Below, piece after piece: positions 54,970 to 64,000 of a stretch of DNA of 64,000 bases. Source of the stretch: Drechmeria coniospora (taxonomy: Eukaryota > Ascomycota > Sordariomycetes > Hypocreales > Ophiocordycipitaceae). A program made the translations under genes and the position numbers. Each line of letters starts with the position of its first letter. The first letter of the stretch is position 1. The notes beneath the pieces are model-generated. The model worked only from the letters and a program-made list of their open reading frames with translations. It was not told the DNA's origin and did no database searches. The stretch covers positions 4,460,520 through 4,524,519 of the forward strand of contig NC_054389.1 in the NCBI RefSeq assembly GCF_001625195.1. The letters are read 5' to 3'.

Positions 54970-56220
54970 GGGGCTCCGTTGGGAGTGGAACAGGGTGCTT
55001 ATTCTTCTTGCCTTTACGTGCTTGGTGAGACGACGTTGCCTCCACCACGGGCGAGTGCCGGACTTTTCTTCTTCACCGGCCACTCGGAGAGCTGGCGCAT
55101 GGGTTGGCTGAGGACTTTATTGGACACATCCAAACTGTACACCTTGGACGAGGACGAAGCTCTTCTCTCGTCGCGGCTTCACGGGCTCATCATGATGCCG
55201 GTCGCCGCCGCGAACGGAGGGATCGCTGCCTAGACAACCCGGCCCGCATAATGCTACGCCAGCCTTTCTTACCACACCTCATGATGCTAGCCTTTCGACG
55301 CTTCTGTTCCCAGGCCAACCTCGTGCGTGAATGAATGTTGGGACGTTTCGGTGCATCCGATGGCGGGGCAACGCGGGTGAGCCCTGTAATGGGCGGCGGG
55401 TGGATAAAAAGCGGCTGGCAGTGCCAGCCGCCGCTAGGAAATAGCAACGAAGCGTTCACCGCAGGCTCGGTGGAATGAAAAAAATCATGTGGCGCGGGAT
55501 TCGAAGGCCAACGCAGGACCATCAAAGTAAGACATCTGGTCTCAGATTCGTGGGCAGCACGGAGTACGTGGTGCGGTACGTGCAGGCACGTCCGCAAGCA
55601 CGGCGTGCATTGACGGCCCCAGACTGGAGCATGTGCTTTTGCCGATAGATGCAGATTACATTTCAGAAGTAGTGGACGTAAGATTGTCCCTTTTTTTATT
55701 TTTAGTTTTGGAACAACCCGATTACGCGAGCCACCGAGCCAGCGAATTTTGCCCTTCACCGGGCCCTCGCCTGTGCGTCTGAACGACTTCGACTCGTAGT
55801 GCTAGTGTGCCACTGATGCGCCGACAGGTGTCGCCACTCGTTGATGAACACAATCCTAGCCAGCATCGACAAGCAACGAGGCCAAAAAAAAAAGGCACAC
55901 TGCCAGACTATCTGTGCGAGTGTGCACTCACAAGAAACGGGTCCACGTCGATTGCCACCGTCCCACGACGTAGACGAGGCGGGCAACACTTGCTCTTCAA
56001 CGTTGACGGTAGAAACGTCGTTCATGTGAGATGATGCAGGCTTGTGATAGGTAGGTCGATGGACAAGGTGACGAATGGGATGTGTCGTTCCCCTTGTTGG
56101 CTGGTGAGAAATCGGATGCTACGCTGCCTCTCGTTCACTGTCACCCTCAGGGTATCGCCCAGAGGCGGGCCTTTCCGGGGCCGGCAGAATCGGGTATGCA
56201 ACACTCCGCATGCGAGTCGT
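54970..56220. other. 3' flank and plain intergenic sequence
   Basis: 54970-55300 is probably the 3' untranslated region. 55450-56220 is plain sequence with A/T runs near 55687-55705 and 55882-55892. A T-loop-like TTCGAATCC on the minus strand near 55490 does not fold as a tRNA. No gene is supported. Confidence 0.4.
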
Positions 56221-57980
56221 TTCTACCTGTCCAGCAGCTAGCATTACTTGCTTGTACAGAATGGCTGGGAGATGAAATGCAGGTGTGCGTGTGTCGTGTA
56301 CGGAGCATGTTCGTCCTGTACTCGCCATTAGTGTGCTTGCACAGGGGCAGAGTACTGTGCAGCAGTTCAAGTTTGGGTGCCAAGTACCGGAGAAACCCTC
56401 ATGTAAGTTAGTACTAGGTACCTAGTAATTTCCGCGTAGGGCACAGTAATCCTACTGTACATGCACACTTCCTTGTACATGCAAGTAATACTCCGTACTC
56501 TGTAATTACTCCGTAGACATGTACGATAATATTCTTGGTCGTTCCAGCGTTCCTCGAAATGATGGCATTTCTAGCGGTCACCTACTATTCGTGTGTAGAG
56601 CCCCCCAAGCACACGCTCTGCTTTATGGACGGTAGCTGCGAGGTACATGATGGCAGCATCACGTCGTTTGCCGAGTTAGTAGGTGGTGTAATTGCAGGCA
56701 TATAGTATGGTGTACTTACGCAAGTTGCACTACGTTTTGCACCATGTTCTTCTAGTACAGAACTGTACGTATGTACTTGCGGTAATAGCTGTTCGTGCTA
56801 TGATACTAGGTACCTAAGCAGTACATGTACTGTACTCGTAGGTGTGCATGTGCGTCCCTGCTTACCTAGAATCTAGTACTTACCTAGTACCTACTGTACT
56901 TATTAGTAGGTAGGCGTTCACTTAGCTGTACTTATTCACCTACTAGGTAGGTAAGTACTGTGGTCGTAATGCGCAGGGGCAACGACGGGTCGCAAGTATT
57001 ACTATTACTAACCTTACTATGGGCATGTATTGCTGTTGGCAGCATCGCGAGATAGCAGGTACTTGCATGTGGAAGGGAGTGCTTGTACTCCGTACTTGGG
57101 TACTAGGTAGTAATAGAACATGCCGTAACTTTAATACTTGTCCATGCATGCAAGCCTCGTAGCAGGAGAGGCTATTCGTTGTAGCCGAGGTGCACATGTA
57201 CAGTACTCTTGCCACACTCCCAACGCCATCAATGAGGTGACTGGTATTATACCTCGTGCACTGGGCAAGTGACCGTCATGGCGCCGACGCACAGTCCCGA
57301 ACGCGAATTCATCGAGGTCCCCTGGACCACCGACCTCTGCCTGTTGGGTGCCTGCTGTTCTACTCCGTGCAGAGGTAGTGCAAGGCATAGTACAAGTACA
57401 GCACTGTGTACTTACTAAGTAGGTAGGTACTCTGTACATGTAATTGGAATAATAGTTGTACTTGAGAACTAGGCGGTTGTAGGTGTACGGAGTACTCCGT
57501 GCTGGACCGTAGTTGGAAGTACTAGGCACCTAGTAGTTGTAAATACGAAGAACTGAGAACAGGGTACCCCGTACTGCGTGAACCTACTAGGGCCTACCGT
57601 CCTACCCGTAGGTACCTAGTACCTATTGATAGTGCCTATCTGGTACCTGTGAACACGAACCAACGCACTCCGTACTGCATGGTACCCCACTTCGAAGCAC
57701 TGTATCTCGTACTGTTCTCTGGTACTACTTACGTACTAGGCTAGCACTCAAACACTAGGGCGCCTAACCTCGACTCGCGGGAACCATCCGCCATTACTTG
57801 CAGCACCAAGTGCGTAGTACTGCACCTGTTCGGTCGTGTAACAGGTAGCGTTCCGGACTACGAGCTCGCCTGTTGCTCCGTTCCCGCAGACTGATACCGA
57901 GTCTTGGATAACGATCACTACGGAATACCAGTGCCTAGGTAGTATGTGCCTACTAGGTATACCTGTTCTCCGTGCCTGGT
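56221..57980. repeat. GTAC motif tract
   Basis: Motifs (TACTTGC, GTACATGTAC, ACTAGGTACCTAG, TACGGAGTACTCCGT at 57487-57501) are dense from 56400 to 56570, 56690-56960 and 57380-57760. A variant rich in CTAGGTA/TACCTAG words is more common here than elsewhere in the window. No gene is supported. Confidence 0.6.
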
Positions 57981-58635
57981 ACTGCTCGAGTGCTGCAGGC
58001 ACGCCCAACACCTGCCCTGTGCTCCCCCGCCAGCGTCCGCCGCAGCCGCCGAAGCAGGTCTCCCCTCTCCAACGCCGATTGAGTTCACCCCCCCCCTGAC
58101 TCGTGCTCGACCCCCAACCCGATCCCGTTCGTCCCAACTCCTCTTGCTGCTTGCACCCTGCGACGTCGTGACCGGCTCGACTTGGAGCGCTCGCGCCCGC
58201 GACACCTCGACACACCATCATCGACTATTCCCCTTCCCCCGACTCTTCCTCCTCCAGCCTCTTTTCTCCTTTCCCCCGACCACGCACCATGAGCGACGGC
58301 GACGTCACCTGCTCCCACCATCGTCGCTGACAGATTCCACCGCCACCATCACCACGACGGCAACGAACCGCTCACGGACCCCTCGCATCGATTGGATCGC
58401 CGCCACCCATCGACGCAAGCTTCGATCCCTCTGCCGCCACCGTCAACGCGGCCGACCGGCCCGAACGACCCTTCCCCACTGCCCGCATCCTCCTCGTGCG
58501 GTGGTGAGCACCTAGGAGTGAGGAGCTGGCGGCGCAGCAAAGGCTACGCACCCGACATCGTCCCGTCATCGGCTGGGCCGGACTGCACGCCTCGCAAACA
58601 GCTCGTCGGTCGTCAAGTTCCCTGCCTCGGCAACC
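57981..58635 (+). promoter_or_regulatory. Pyrimidine-rich leader of the 843-residue gene
   Basis: C/T-rich sequence with CCCC and TTCCTCC runs leading to the ATG at 58636, similar in style to other leaders in the window. Short open frames here (for example starting at 58288) could be upstream open reading frames. Confidence 0.4.
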
Positions 58636-61248
58636 ATGGCGACGCAAGCCGCCTTCTTCAACGTCTTCCGGACCGCCAGCCGAGACAGCCCTAGCCCTTC
58701 CGTCTCGTCCCAACGACAGGCCCCCTCGCCGACGCTGACGAATCCCGACATGATCCTCCCCGATTACGTCGCCCCGGCGCCTGTCGACAAGAGCGCGCCA
58801 TCGCCGCTGCCGCCATCGCCGCTTCAGCACGCTCCGACCAATCTCGCCGACCATCACTCTTACTCGCGGCAAGCGTACAGTCCCGACCTGCCGGGCCCTT
58901 CGACGCCCATCATCTACGGCAACGGCACGATGCTTTCCGACATTGGCGAGGTGACCGAGGCCGAGAGCATCGTCGGGAGTCCTCTCCGACACCAATTTTC
59001 CCGCTCGCCCAGCGATGGCACCCCGCTACGATCATCGCCCACCATGGGCACCAGAGCCCTGAAGAAACGGACGGTGGTGAGCCGCGCCCGCAGGCTGTCG
59101 CTCGAGTCGCTCGAGTCGACGAGCACTGTTCACGACTCTGAACGAGCGGCCGGCTTTGCCGACTTTGACGACTCCGTCAGCGTCGACGACAGCAACTTCC
59201 AGGGCGACGACGAGGAGAGCCTGGCCTCTTCGTTTGTCGACGACACACCCATCATGCCCGCCGACGCCGCCGACGCTTTGGCCGTGGCCGGGCCCGGCCA
59301 GGGTCTCGCAGCCCATAGGCTGTCGACGAGCTCCATCAGCAAGCGAGCGGAGCAGATTCTTGCCAACGCGAAGCGACGCCTAGACGTATGCCCAAAACTC
59401 TCCCCCCCCCCCCCCCCTTCTCCCCGTCGCTTTCGAGCTCCGCTGACCCATCACGACCATCGCCAGAGCATGGAGGGAAACCTCAACCGGGCGAGAGGAT
59501 TTAGCTACTCTCCCACCTCGGACCTCTCCACGCCGTCCCCGGCGGGGCGTCGAGCCACCATCGGCCGCGAATACGGCTACGCGCCGATGGCTTCGACGAA
59601 CCACGCGCGCATCGCTAGCGATACCGGGTTGCCGGAGGAATATCGGGCGACTGGGAATCGCCAGCGCTCCGCCAGCGCACTTGGCGCCGCCGGTGGCTAT
59701 CGCCAAACCCGTGCCGAAGCGGCAGGCGTCGACGGCTCCGGCGGCAAGCTCCCACATTTGCTCGGCGTGCCGCACCGCCCGGCGGACACGACGCTTGCGC
59801 CTCTGAGCGAGGATGGCGACGGTCTCGACCCTTCCCCATCGGACGAGGGGGCCCACGTCGTGGCTCGCTCCGCATCGGTCGTGCAGGTGCGCGACCTGCA
59901 AGACCATCTGCAGGGCCTCCGGGGCAAAATATCGAGCCTCAAGGAGCAAGCGCGGGTGGATAGCATGAAACGGCGCAGCCTGCGGAGCATGCGAGTGCCC
60001 AGTCCCTTTACGCACGCCGCGTGGGACGGCGGCTCAAAGGAGCGTCGCGCATCTCCGAGCGCCGATGAAGGCAGTCCAATGACGGCATCTCCGCGGACGA
60101 GCACCGTGCCCATGGTCGAGATGAACGGCGGCTTCGAGGACGTGCAGGGTCACGATGGAGCCTACGTCGACGAAGGCGACGACGACGACGACGACGACGA
60201 AAAATCCGTCGTTGGCGGATTCTACGAAGCCCGTGAAACGCAACCGAATACCGCCCCCGACGAGCCGGGCTTGCCACGGGTGGAGGCCGCGGTCGCCGCG
60301 GATGACGCATACGCACGAGACGACGCGACGACCGGGTACGACGATGACGAACTCGCCGTCGACAGCTTCAGCGACAGCGGCGATTCGCTCTATCACGACA
60401 CGATGCAGCATCCCATCTCCCACGAGGATCGAGAAGACGCCTTCGACTACGAACACTTCTTTCTTCACTCCGCCATGGGCACCATTCGCCAGCAAGACGA
60501 GGACGCCGGAAGCGGCTCCGACAGCGACGAGTCGGATGGCTCGGCCGACACGACGCGTGCAGCACCCATGACGAGCCACGTCAGGAGGCCAAGCGTCGAT
60601 ACGTTTGTCACCGTCGACTCGTTCGCGACGGCCGTCGAAGGTCGAACGAGCCCCGGCTCGACGGTGTCGCCGGGGCGAGACGAAGACGGGTTTGCCACCC
60701 CGAGCCAGGATTGGGGCGCCGTCGGGGTCCGGGAGCGAGCTTCCCTTGGCGGACGGTCCGGCAGCGGCAGCAGCGGCGAGGAAAGCGCTCGGCTGCGAGG
60801 CGACAGGCCGCGTCAAAACTCGGTGCTGTACCGACCCGTCAGCGCCAACACCGTCTCGGCCCTCCACCGGCCGTCGGTGTCGTCGTTTGAGTCGACGGGG
60901 ACGAACAGGAGCTTCCCTCTGGTGAACAGGACGAGGCTGAACGCCGGCATGCTGACGCCCGGCGGCTCGCCCGAACAGGACCTTAAGACCCTGTCGGGCA
61001 CCCTCTCGACGGAAACGGCGAGCATCCTCTCGCGAGACAGCATCCACCGGGAGCGACAACACTCGCCTGCGATCCAGACGCTCTCGAGCGAGGATCGGAA
61101 GATTGTGGAGCGAGTGGTGGCGAGCCTCGGGAAGTGCGTCTTGGGCCTGGCCGAGGGCGCGCGGAACGACGCGGCTGCCCAGGACGAGTTTAGACGGCGC
61201 ATAGACGCCGCCAGAAAGGCTCTCGAGGGCGAATATGACTACGCATGA
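58636..61248 (+). CDS. Conserved fungal coiled-coil protein of unknown function
   Basis: Two exons, 58636-59385 and 59467-61248, give 843 residues. The intron (81 nt) has a GTATGC donor, a GCTGACC branch-like site and a CGCCAG acceptor; it contains a run of 15 C and no stop, so an unspliced reading would give 870 residues. Splicing joins RAEQILANAKRRLD to SMEGNLNRARGFSYSP, a continuous conserved-looking helix, which supports it. The N-terminal 250 residues are Ser/Pro-rich. A coiled coil lies near residues 390-430 (VQVRDLQDHLQGLRGKISSL). Poly-Asp stretches follow, and a C-terminal helical block EDRKIVERVVASLGKCVLGL occupies about 788-842. From memory this arrangement recurs in filamentous ascomycetes without an assigned role. 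No enzymatic motif and no membrane span are visible. Confidence 0.78.
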   Translation: MATQAAFFNVFRTASRDSPSPSVSSQRQAPSPTLTNPDMILPDYVAPAPVDKSAPSPLPPSPLQHAPTNLADHHSYSRQAYSPDLPGPSTPIIYGNGTMLSDIGEVTEAESIVGSPLRHQFSRSPSDGTPLRSSPTMGTRALKKRTVVSRARRLSLESLESTSTVHDSERAAGFADFDDSVSVDDSNFQGDDEESLASSFVDDTPIMPADAADALAVAGPGQGLAAHRLSTSSISKRAEQILANAKRRLDVCPKLSPPPPPSPRRFRAPLTHHDHRQSMEGNLNRARGFSYSPTSDLSTPSPAGRRATIGREYGYAPMASTNHARIASDTGLPEEYRATGNRQRSASALGAAGGYRQTRAEAAGVDGSGGKLPHLLGVPHRPADTTLAPLSEDGDGLDPSPSDEGAHVVARSASVVQVRDLQDHLQGLRGKISSLKEQARVDSMKRRSLRSMRVPSPFTHAAWDGGSKERRASPSADEGSPMTASPRTSTVPMVEMNGGFEDVQGHDGAYVDEGDDDDDDDEKSVVGGFYEARETQPNTAPDEPGLPRVEAAVAADDAYARDDATTGYDDDELAVDSFSDSGDSLYHDTMQHPISHEDREDAFDYEHFFLHSAMGTIRQQDEDAGSGSDSDESDGSADTTRAAPMTSHVRRPSVDTFVTVDSFATAVEGRTSPGSTVSPGRDEDGFATPSQDWGAVGVRERASLGGRSGSGSSGEESARLRGDRPRQNSVLYRPVSANTVSALHRPSVSSFESTGTNRSFPLVNRTRLNAGMLTPGGSPEQDLKTLSGTLSTETASILSRDSIHRERQHSPAIQTLSSEDRKIVERVVASLGKCVLGLAEGARNDAAAQDEFRRRIDAARKALEGEYDYA

Positions 61249-61355
61249 TGCACGGCGCGTTTTCGGTTTGCCATGGGTTGTGAAGAGGTCCGGGCGAGCA
61301 TAGACATGCGCCTTTTCTTCACGCAGCAGGGTCGTACAACGAAGGGACGAACGGA

Positions 61356-61392
61356 TGGACGGTGGATGGATGGATGGATGGATGGATGGACC
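61356..61392. repeat. GGAT tetranucleotide repeat
   Basis: A microsatellite of GGAT/GGTGGATG units about 110 bases past the stop of the 843-residue gene. Confidence 0.8.
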
Positions 61393-61849
61393 GGCCGAGC
61401 CCGAGCTGGAGAGCGTGTTTCATCCGTGGCCATCATTATTATCTATGATACCCTCCTGGCAAACACGGCTGGATTTTTTTTGTTCACGTACATGTACCTA
61501 CACCACACCGGTACAGGCGACGCTTGCACAATGCCTATGCACACAACGATGATATCAAGAGACACTCATTTCGTGACCCTGGTATGATGATGAACGACGG
61601 CAAACGTAATGGCACCTGAATTCGATGAGCAATCGTTAAACTTGGTACCAGTACGGTGTCAAGATTTGGGCACTTGCTGCGAGGTTACAGCGTGATGACG
61701 CGCTTGCAATGCAAATATCGACGCTGCCGTGCTTGTAGCACTCACTGTCTTGTGAGGTCTGGGGCACTTGCTGCGAGTTTACAGCGCGATGGTGCGCTCG
61801 TAATGCAAATATCGACGCTGCTGTGCCTGTAGCACTCACTGCCTTGTGA

Positions 61850-61878
61850 GGTCTGGTGGTCTAGTGGCATGATTCTCG
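61850..61878 (+). pseudogene. Truncated tRNA-Pro 5' half, copy a
   Basis: Twenty-nine bases identical to the first 29 of the intact tRNA gene except one T-to-C change in the D loop, ending in the anticodon stem. The A box (TGGTCTAGTGG) is present and the B box is missing. Confidence 0.8.
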
Positions 61879-61977
61879 GCTAAAGATTTGGGCACTTGCT
61901 ACGAGTTTACAGTGCGATGGTGCGCTTCTAATGCAAATATCGACGCTGCCGTGCTTGTAGCACTCATTGCCATGCGA

Positions 61978-62006
61978 GGTCTGGTGGTCTAGTGGCATGA
62001 TTCTCG
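61978..62006 (+). pseudogene. Truncated tRNA-Pro 5' half, copy b
   Basis: Same 29-base segment and the same T-to-C change as copy a, ending at the same base. A third remnant at 61756-61762 keeps only the acceptor-stem GGTCTGG. Confidence 0.8.
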
Positions 62007-62213
62007 CTCAAAGACACTCATTTTATGGCCCAGTATGATGATAAACGACGGCAAACGTGATGGCACCCGAATTCGATGAGCAATCGTCAAACTTGGTACC
62101 AGTACGGAGTACGGAGTGAAGACTTGGGCCCTTGCTGCGAGTTTACAGCGCGATGATGCGCTTGTAATGCAAATATCGACGCTGCCGTGCTTGTAGCACT
62201 CATTGCCTTCTGA

Positions 62214-62304
62214 GGTCTGGTGGTCTAGTGGTATGATTCTCGCTTAGGGAAAACCCTATGTTATAAGCTTGCGAGAGGTCCCGGGTTCAATCCCCGGCCA
62301 GACC
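62214..62304 (+). tRNA. tRNA-Pro (anticodon AGG) with intron
   Basis: The acceptor stem GGTCTGG pairs with CCAGACC; the D arm is GTCTAGTGGTATGAT; the anticodon stem is CTCGC/GCGAG; the T arm is CCGGG-TTCAATC-CCCGG. The loop reads TTAGGG, giving anticodon AGG at 62246-62248. A 20-base intron (62250-62269) follows position 37, the canonical place for nuclear tRNA introns. Removing it leaves a 71-base mature tRNA that folds normally. The A box lies in the D arm and the B box in the T arm. Confidence 0.93.
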
Positions 62305-63320
62305 CTGCTTTTTGTTGGTTCCTGGTATTGGGAGCAGAGTATGGACGGCAGGCTGTTTTTTTGTGCATCGAGGTTGGATCGCGAACTCGCTGCTTGTGTG
62401 GAGCAACATGCACTTAATTAAGTACATGTTTGTACCTGCTGGCATGCACCTACAGTTCGTTGTACATGTACTGTACATGTGCTCCGTACTTACTGTAAGT
62501 TAGCACGGAGGACGGAGTCAGTAATACACTAAAAGTACTACAGTATATTCAGTACGGAGCACATGTACATGAAATAAGTACCTGTAAGCACGTGTAAAAA
62601 TTTTGTGCGCTTCTTGTTCGTGATGACCTGGTGCTAGTAAGTACAGAGTAATTACTACGGAGTACTTGTCAAGTACTTAATTTTGCACCAACACTACTGC
62701 ACAAGTACAGTACACATACAGTACAACTAGTTGCCTGTACCAAAGTGCTCCATACAGTAAGTACCAAAAGGCTCAGAATGCGTTTGTACTGTACGAGTAT
62801 TCGAGTATTAATTACTTGGACGTGTTCTCAAGTACTAGGTAGGTACGTAGGACACCTATAAGTACGTATCCCGTACGGAGTAATACTCCGTACAAGTAAT
62901 ACTTTGTTGTATTCCGTACTTACTTACTGTACAGTATACCAAGTACGGTATTACTAGACTTAGTACGCTGTACTCCCTCCTTGCAGCCTATATTACAACC
63001 ACTAATTATCTCAGTTGAGGGATAAGCTCTCTCCGGGTGACCTGTACTTGCACTGTACAGTAATACTGTACGCGCACAGCCTGCCCGCCCGTCCATCAAT
63101 GAATGCATTGTACCATTGTACTCCGTGCGAACCTGGAAGCAAAGTCAGCAGATCGGCGGCACGCGCCTCCTCTTGAACCTCACCTCACGCTACTCTCTAC
63201 CCGTTTGCACCCATCCATCACAACGCAGCGCGGGATAAATCAACAAGCCAAGTGGAAGCATCCGTCGAAACCGCTACCGGCCCTGCACCTCTCGCACAAT
63301 CGTGCCCGGATACGCACGCC
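62305..63320. repeat. GTAC motif tract before the APQ12-like gene
   Basis: Motifs are dense from 62400 to 63130, including the near-palindrome around 62872-62893. 63130-63320 is the leader of the gene at 63321. No other gene is supported. Confidence 0.55.
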
Positions 63321-63890
63321 ATGTCGCACAAGCAACCGCTCGGCTCTCCGCCGCCGCAAGACACGTCGGCGGTGGCACGGCTGCTCGCCGAGTTGCTTCC
63401 ACCGGACCTCGCGACGTCGGTCCGACGGCACGTGCTGGATCCCTCGTCGCCTCTGCGGACGGGCGCGCGGCAGGCGGGCGAGCAAGCTCAGGCTCTGCTC
63501 GCCGGCCTCATGCCGCACGTCGCACCCGTCGGCGACTGGGCCCTTCGTGTCATCGCCGACAACCAGGGCATCGCGGGGCTCGCCTTGCTGCTGGCCGTCC
63601 TGACCGTCGTCGTCGTCGTCATGAACTGGCTGCGAAGGCTCGTCGTCTGGTGGACCCGTCTCGCCCTGCGGCTGGTCTTTTGGTCCGTCGTCGTCGCCGT
63701 CGCCGCCTGGGTCTGGAACAGGGGCGTCGTGGAGAGCCTCGAGGATGCGCTCGACGTCGGCGGCCGCGTCGTCGGCTACGCCGCCGTCCTCAAGGACGTC
63801 TGGCTCGCCGAGTACCACCGATACGAAAGCCAGCAGAACAGCGGATACGGGGGCGCGAGCGCGTCCACGCGCGGGCGGGCTGCGCGCTAG
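63321..63890 (+). CDS. APQ12: Apq12-like nuclear-envelope/ER membrane protein
   Basis: A single exon of 189 residues starting MSHKQPLGSPPPQDTSAVAR; an in-frame ATG at 63252 would add 23 residues but looks like leader. Two adjacent hydrophobic segments, GIAGLALLLAVLTVVVVVMN and LALRLVFWSVVVAVAAWVWN, are joined by a short basic WLRRLVVWWTR loop. That paired arrangement, with the aromatic and Arg residues between, fits the Apq12 family (nuclear pore assembly and biogenesis). Yeast Apq12 sits in the nuclear envelope and ER and affects membrane lipid balance, pore assembly and mRNA export. The C-terminal tail is polar with Tyr and Gly. Identification rests on topology and the WW-loop, not on an alignment. 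Confidence 0.65.
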   Translation: MSHKQPLGSPPPQDTSAVARLLAELLPPDLATSVRRHVLDPSSPLRTGARQAGEQAQALLAGLMPHVAPVGDWALRVIADNQGIAGLALLLAVLTVVVVVMNWLRRLVVWWTRLALRLVFWSVVVAVAAWVWNRGVVESLEDALDVGGRVVGYAAVLKDVWLAEYHRYESQQNSGYGGASASTRGRAAR

Positions 63891-64000
63891 CCTGGGCCTG
63901 CCGGCACACGACACGACGGCCCGACGGCCCGGGACCGACGACGGCCGGCCGCGCGCTCTCCCGCGTTGGTCGTGAGGAGACGGGCCGGGATGAAACGTTT

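Larger units (their letters stand above)
61556..62213. repeat. Tandem duplication upstream of tRNA-Pro
   Basis: A flank unit (CACTTGCTGCGAG, then AATGCAAATATCGACGCTGC, then the start of the tRNA) occurs four times, beginning at 61671, 61765, 61893 and about 62129. A longer block, 61556-61762, is repeated at 62010-62220. The copies are related by nested tandem duplication. Only the last copy reaches a complete tRNA gene. Confidence 0.85.

Noticed and set aside
55485..55560. tRNA-like T-loop (TTCGAATCC) followed by a T-run on the minus strand
   Set aside because: The bases flanking the loop do not pair into a T stem and no matching acceptor or D arm exists upstream.

Overview
The window is nuclear DNA of a filamentous ascomycete, most likely a sordariomycete of the order Hypocreales. 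The evidence is short GT..AG introns (50-365 nt) with CTAAC/CTGAC-like branch sites, GC-rich exons, long pyrimidine-rich leaders, and proteins that read as filamentous-fungal versions of Vps34, Nse4, Cti6, Mtg1, Etr1, a Bor1-type anion transporter and an Apq12-like protein. The order is an inference from protein style; no species is claimed.

I support 15 protein genes and one intron-containing tRNA-Pro gene, plus one possible exon cut by the left edge. Left to right: a GATA_AreA-domain protein (3138-4731, +); a 1528-residue disordered protein, perhaps eisosomal (5839-10790, -); a three-exon conserved fungal protein of unknown function (12932-14792, -); a Cti6-like PHD protein (17514-19456, +); the mitochondrial ribosome-assembly GTPase Mtg1 (19896-20918, -); a Bor1/SLC4 anion transporter (22198-24311, +); a small conserved hypothetical (26397-27071, -); mitochondrial enoyl reductase Etr1 (32083-33457, +); an unrecognised 596-residue protein (34434-36224, -); PI3-kinase Vps34 (37133-40053, -); a DUF4336 metallo-beta-lactamase-fold protein (41188-42093, -); a coiled-coil protein with hydrophobic C-terminal segments (43868-46114, -); Smc5/6 kleisin Nse4 (46693-48091, -); a GPI-anchored Ser/Thr-rich protein (54162-54969, +); an 843-residue coiled-coil protein (58636-61248, +); tRNA-Pro(AGG) (62214-62304, +); and an Apq12-like membrane protein (63321-63890, +). 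Exon structures were built by matching reading phase across canonical splice sites; every multi-exon model closes in frame.

The genes are housekeeping functions (vesicle traffic, chromosome maintenance, chromatin, mitochondria, wall and membrane). They do not form a biosynthetic cluster or an operon-like unit, and orientation is mixed.

The unusual part is the DNA between genes. Gaps of 1-6 kb are filled with short GTAC-centred palindromic motifs (TACGGAGTA/TACTCCGTA, GTACTTGCA, TACATGTA, AGTACTGTAC) that largely stop at gene boundaries. Other structures found are a 76-bp hairpin repeat present twice in opposite orientation (MITE-like); a 69-bp, eight-copy minisatellite whose last copy supplies a gene's stop codon; a 16-bp minisatellite inside an intron; an acidic-coding repeat that continues past a stop codon; and a tandemly duplicated locus carrying truncated 5' halves of the tRNA-Pro gene. 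No CRISPR array, rRNA gene, complete transposase or secondary-metabolite core gene was seen.
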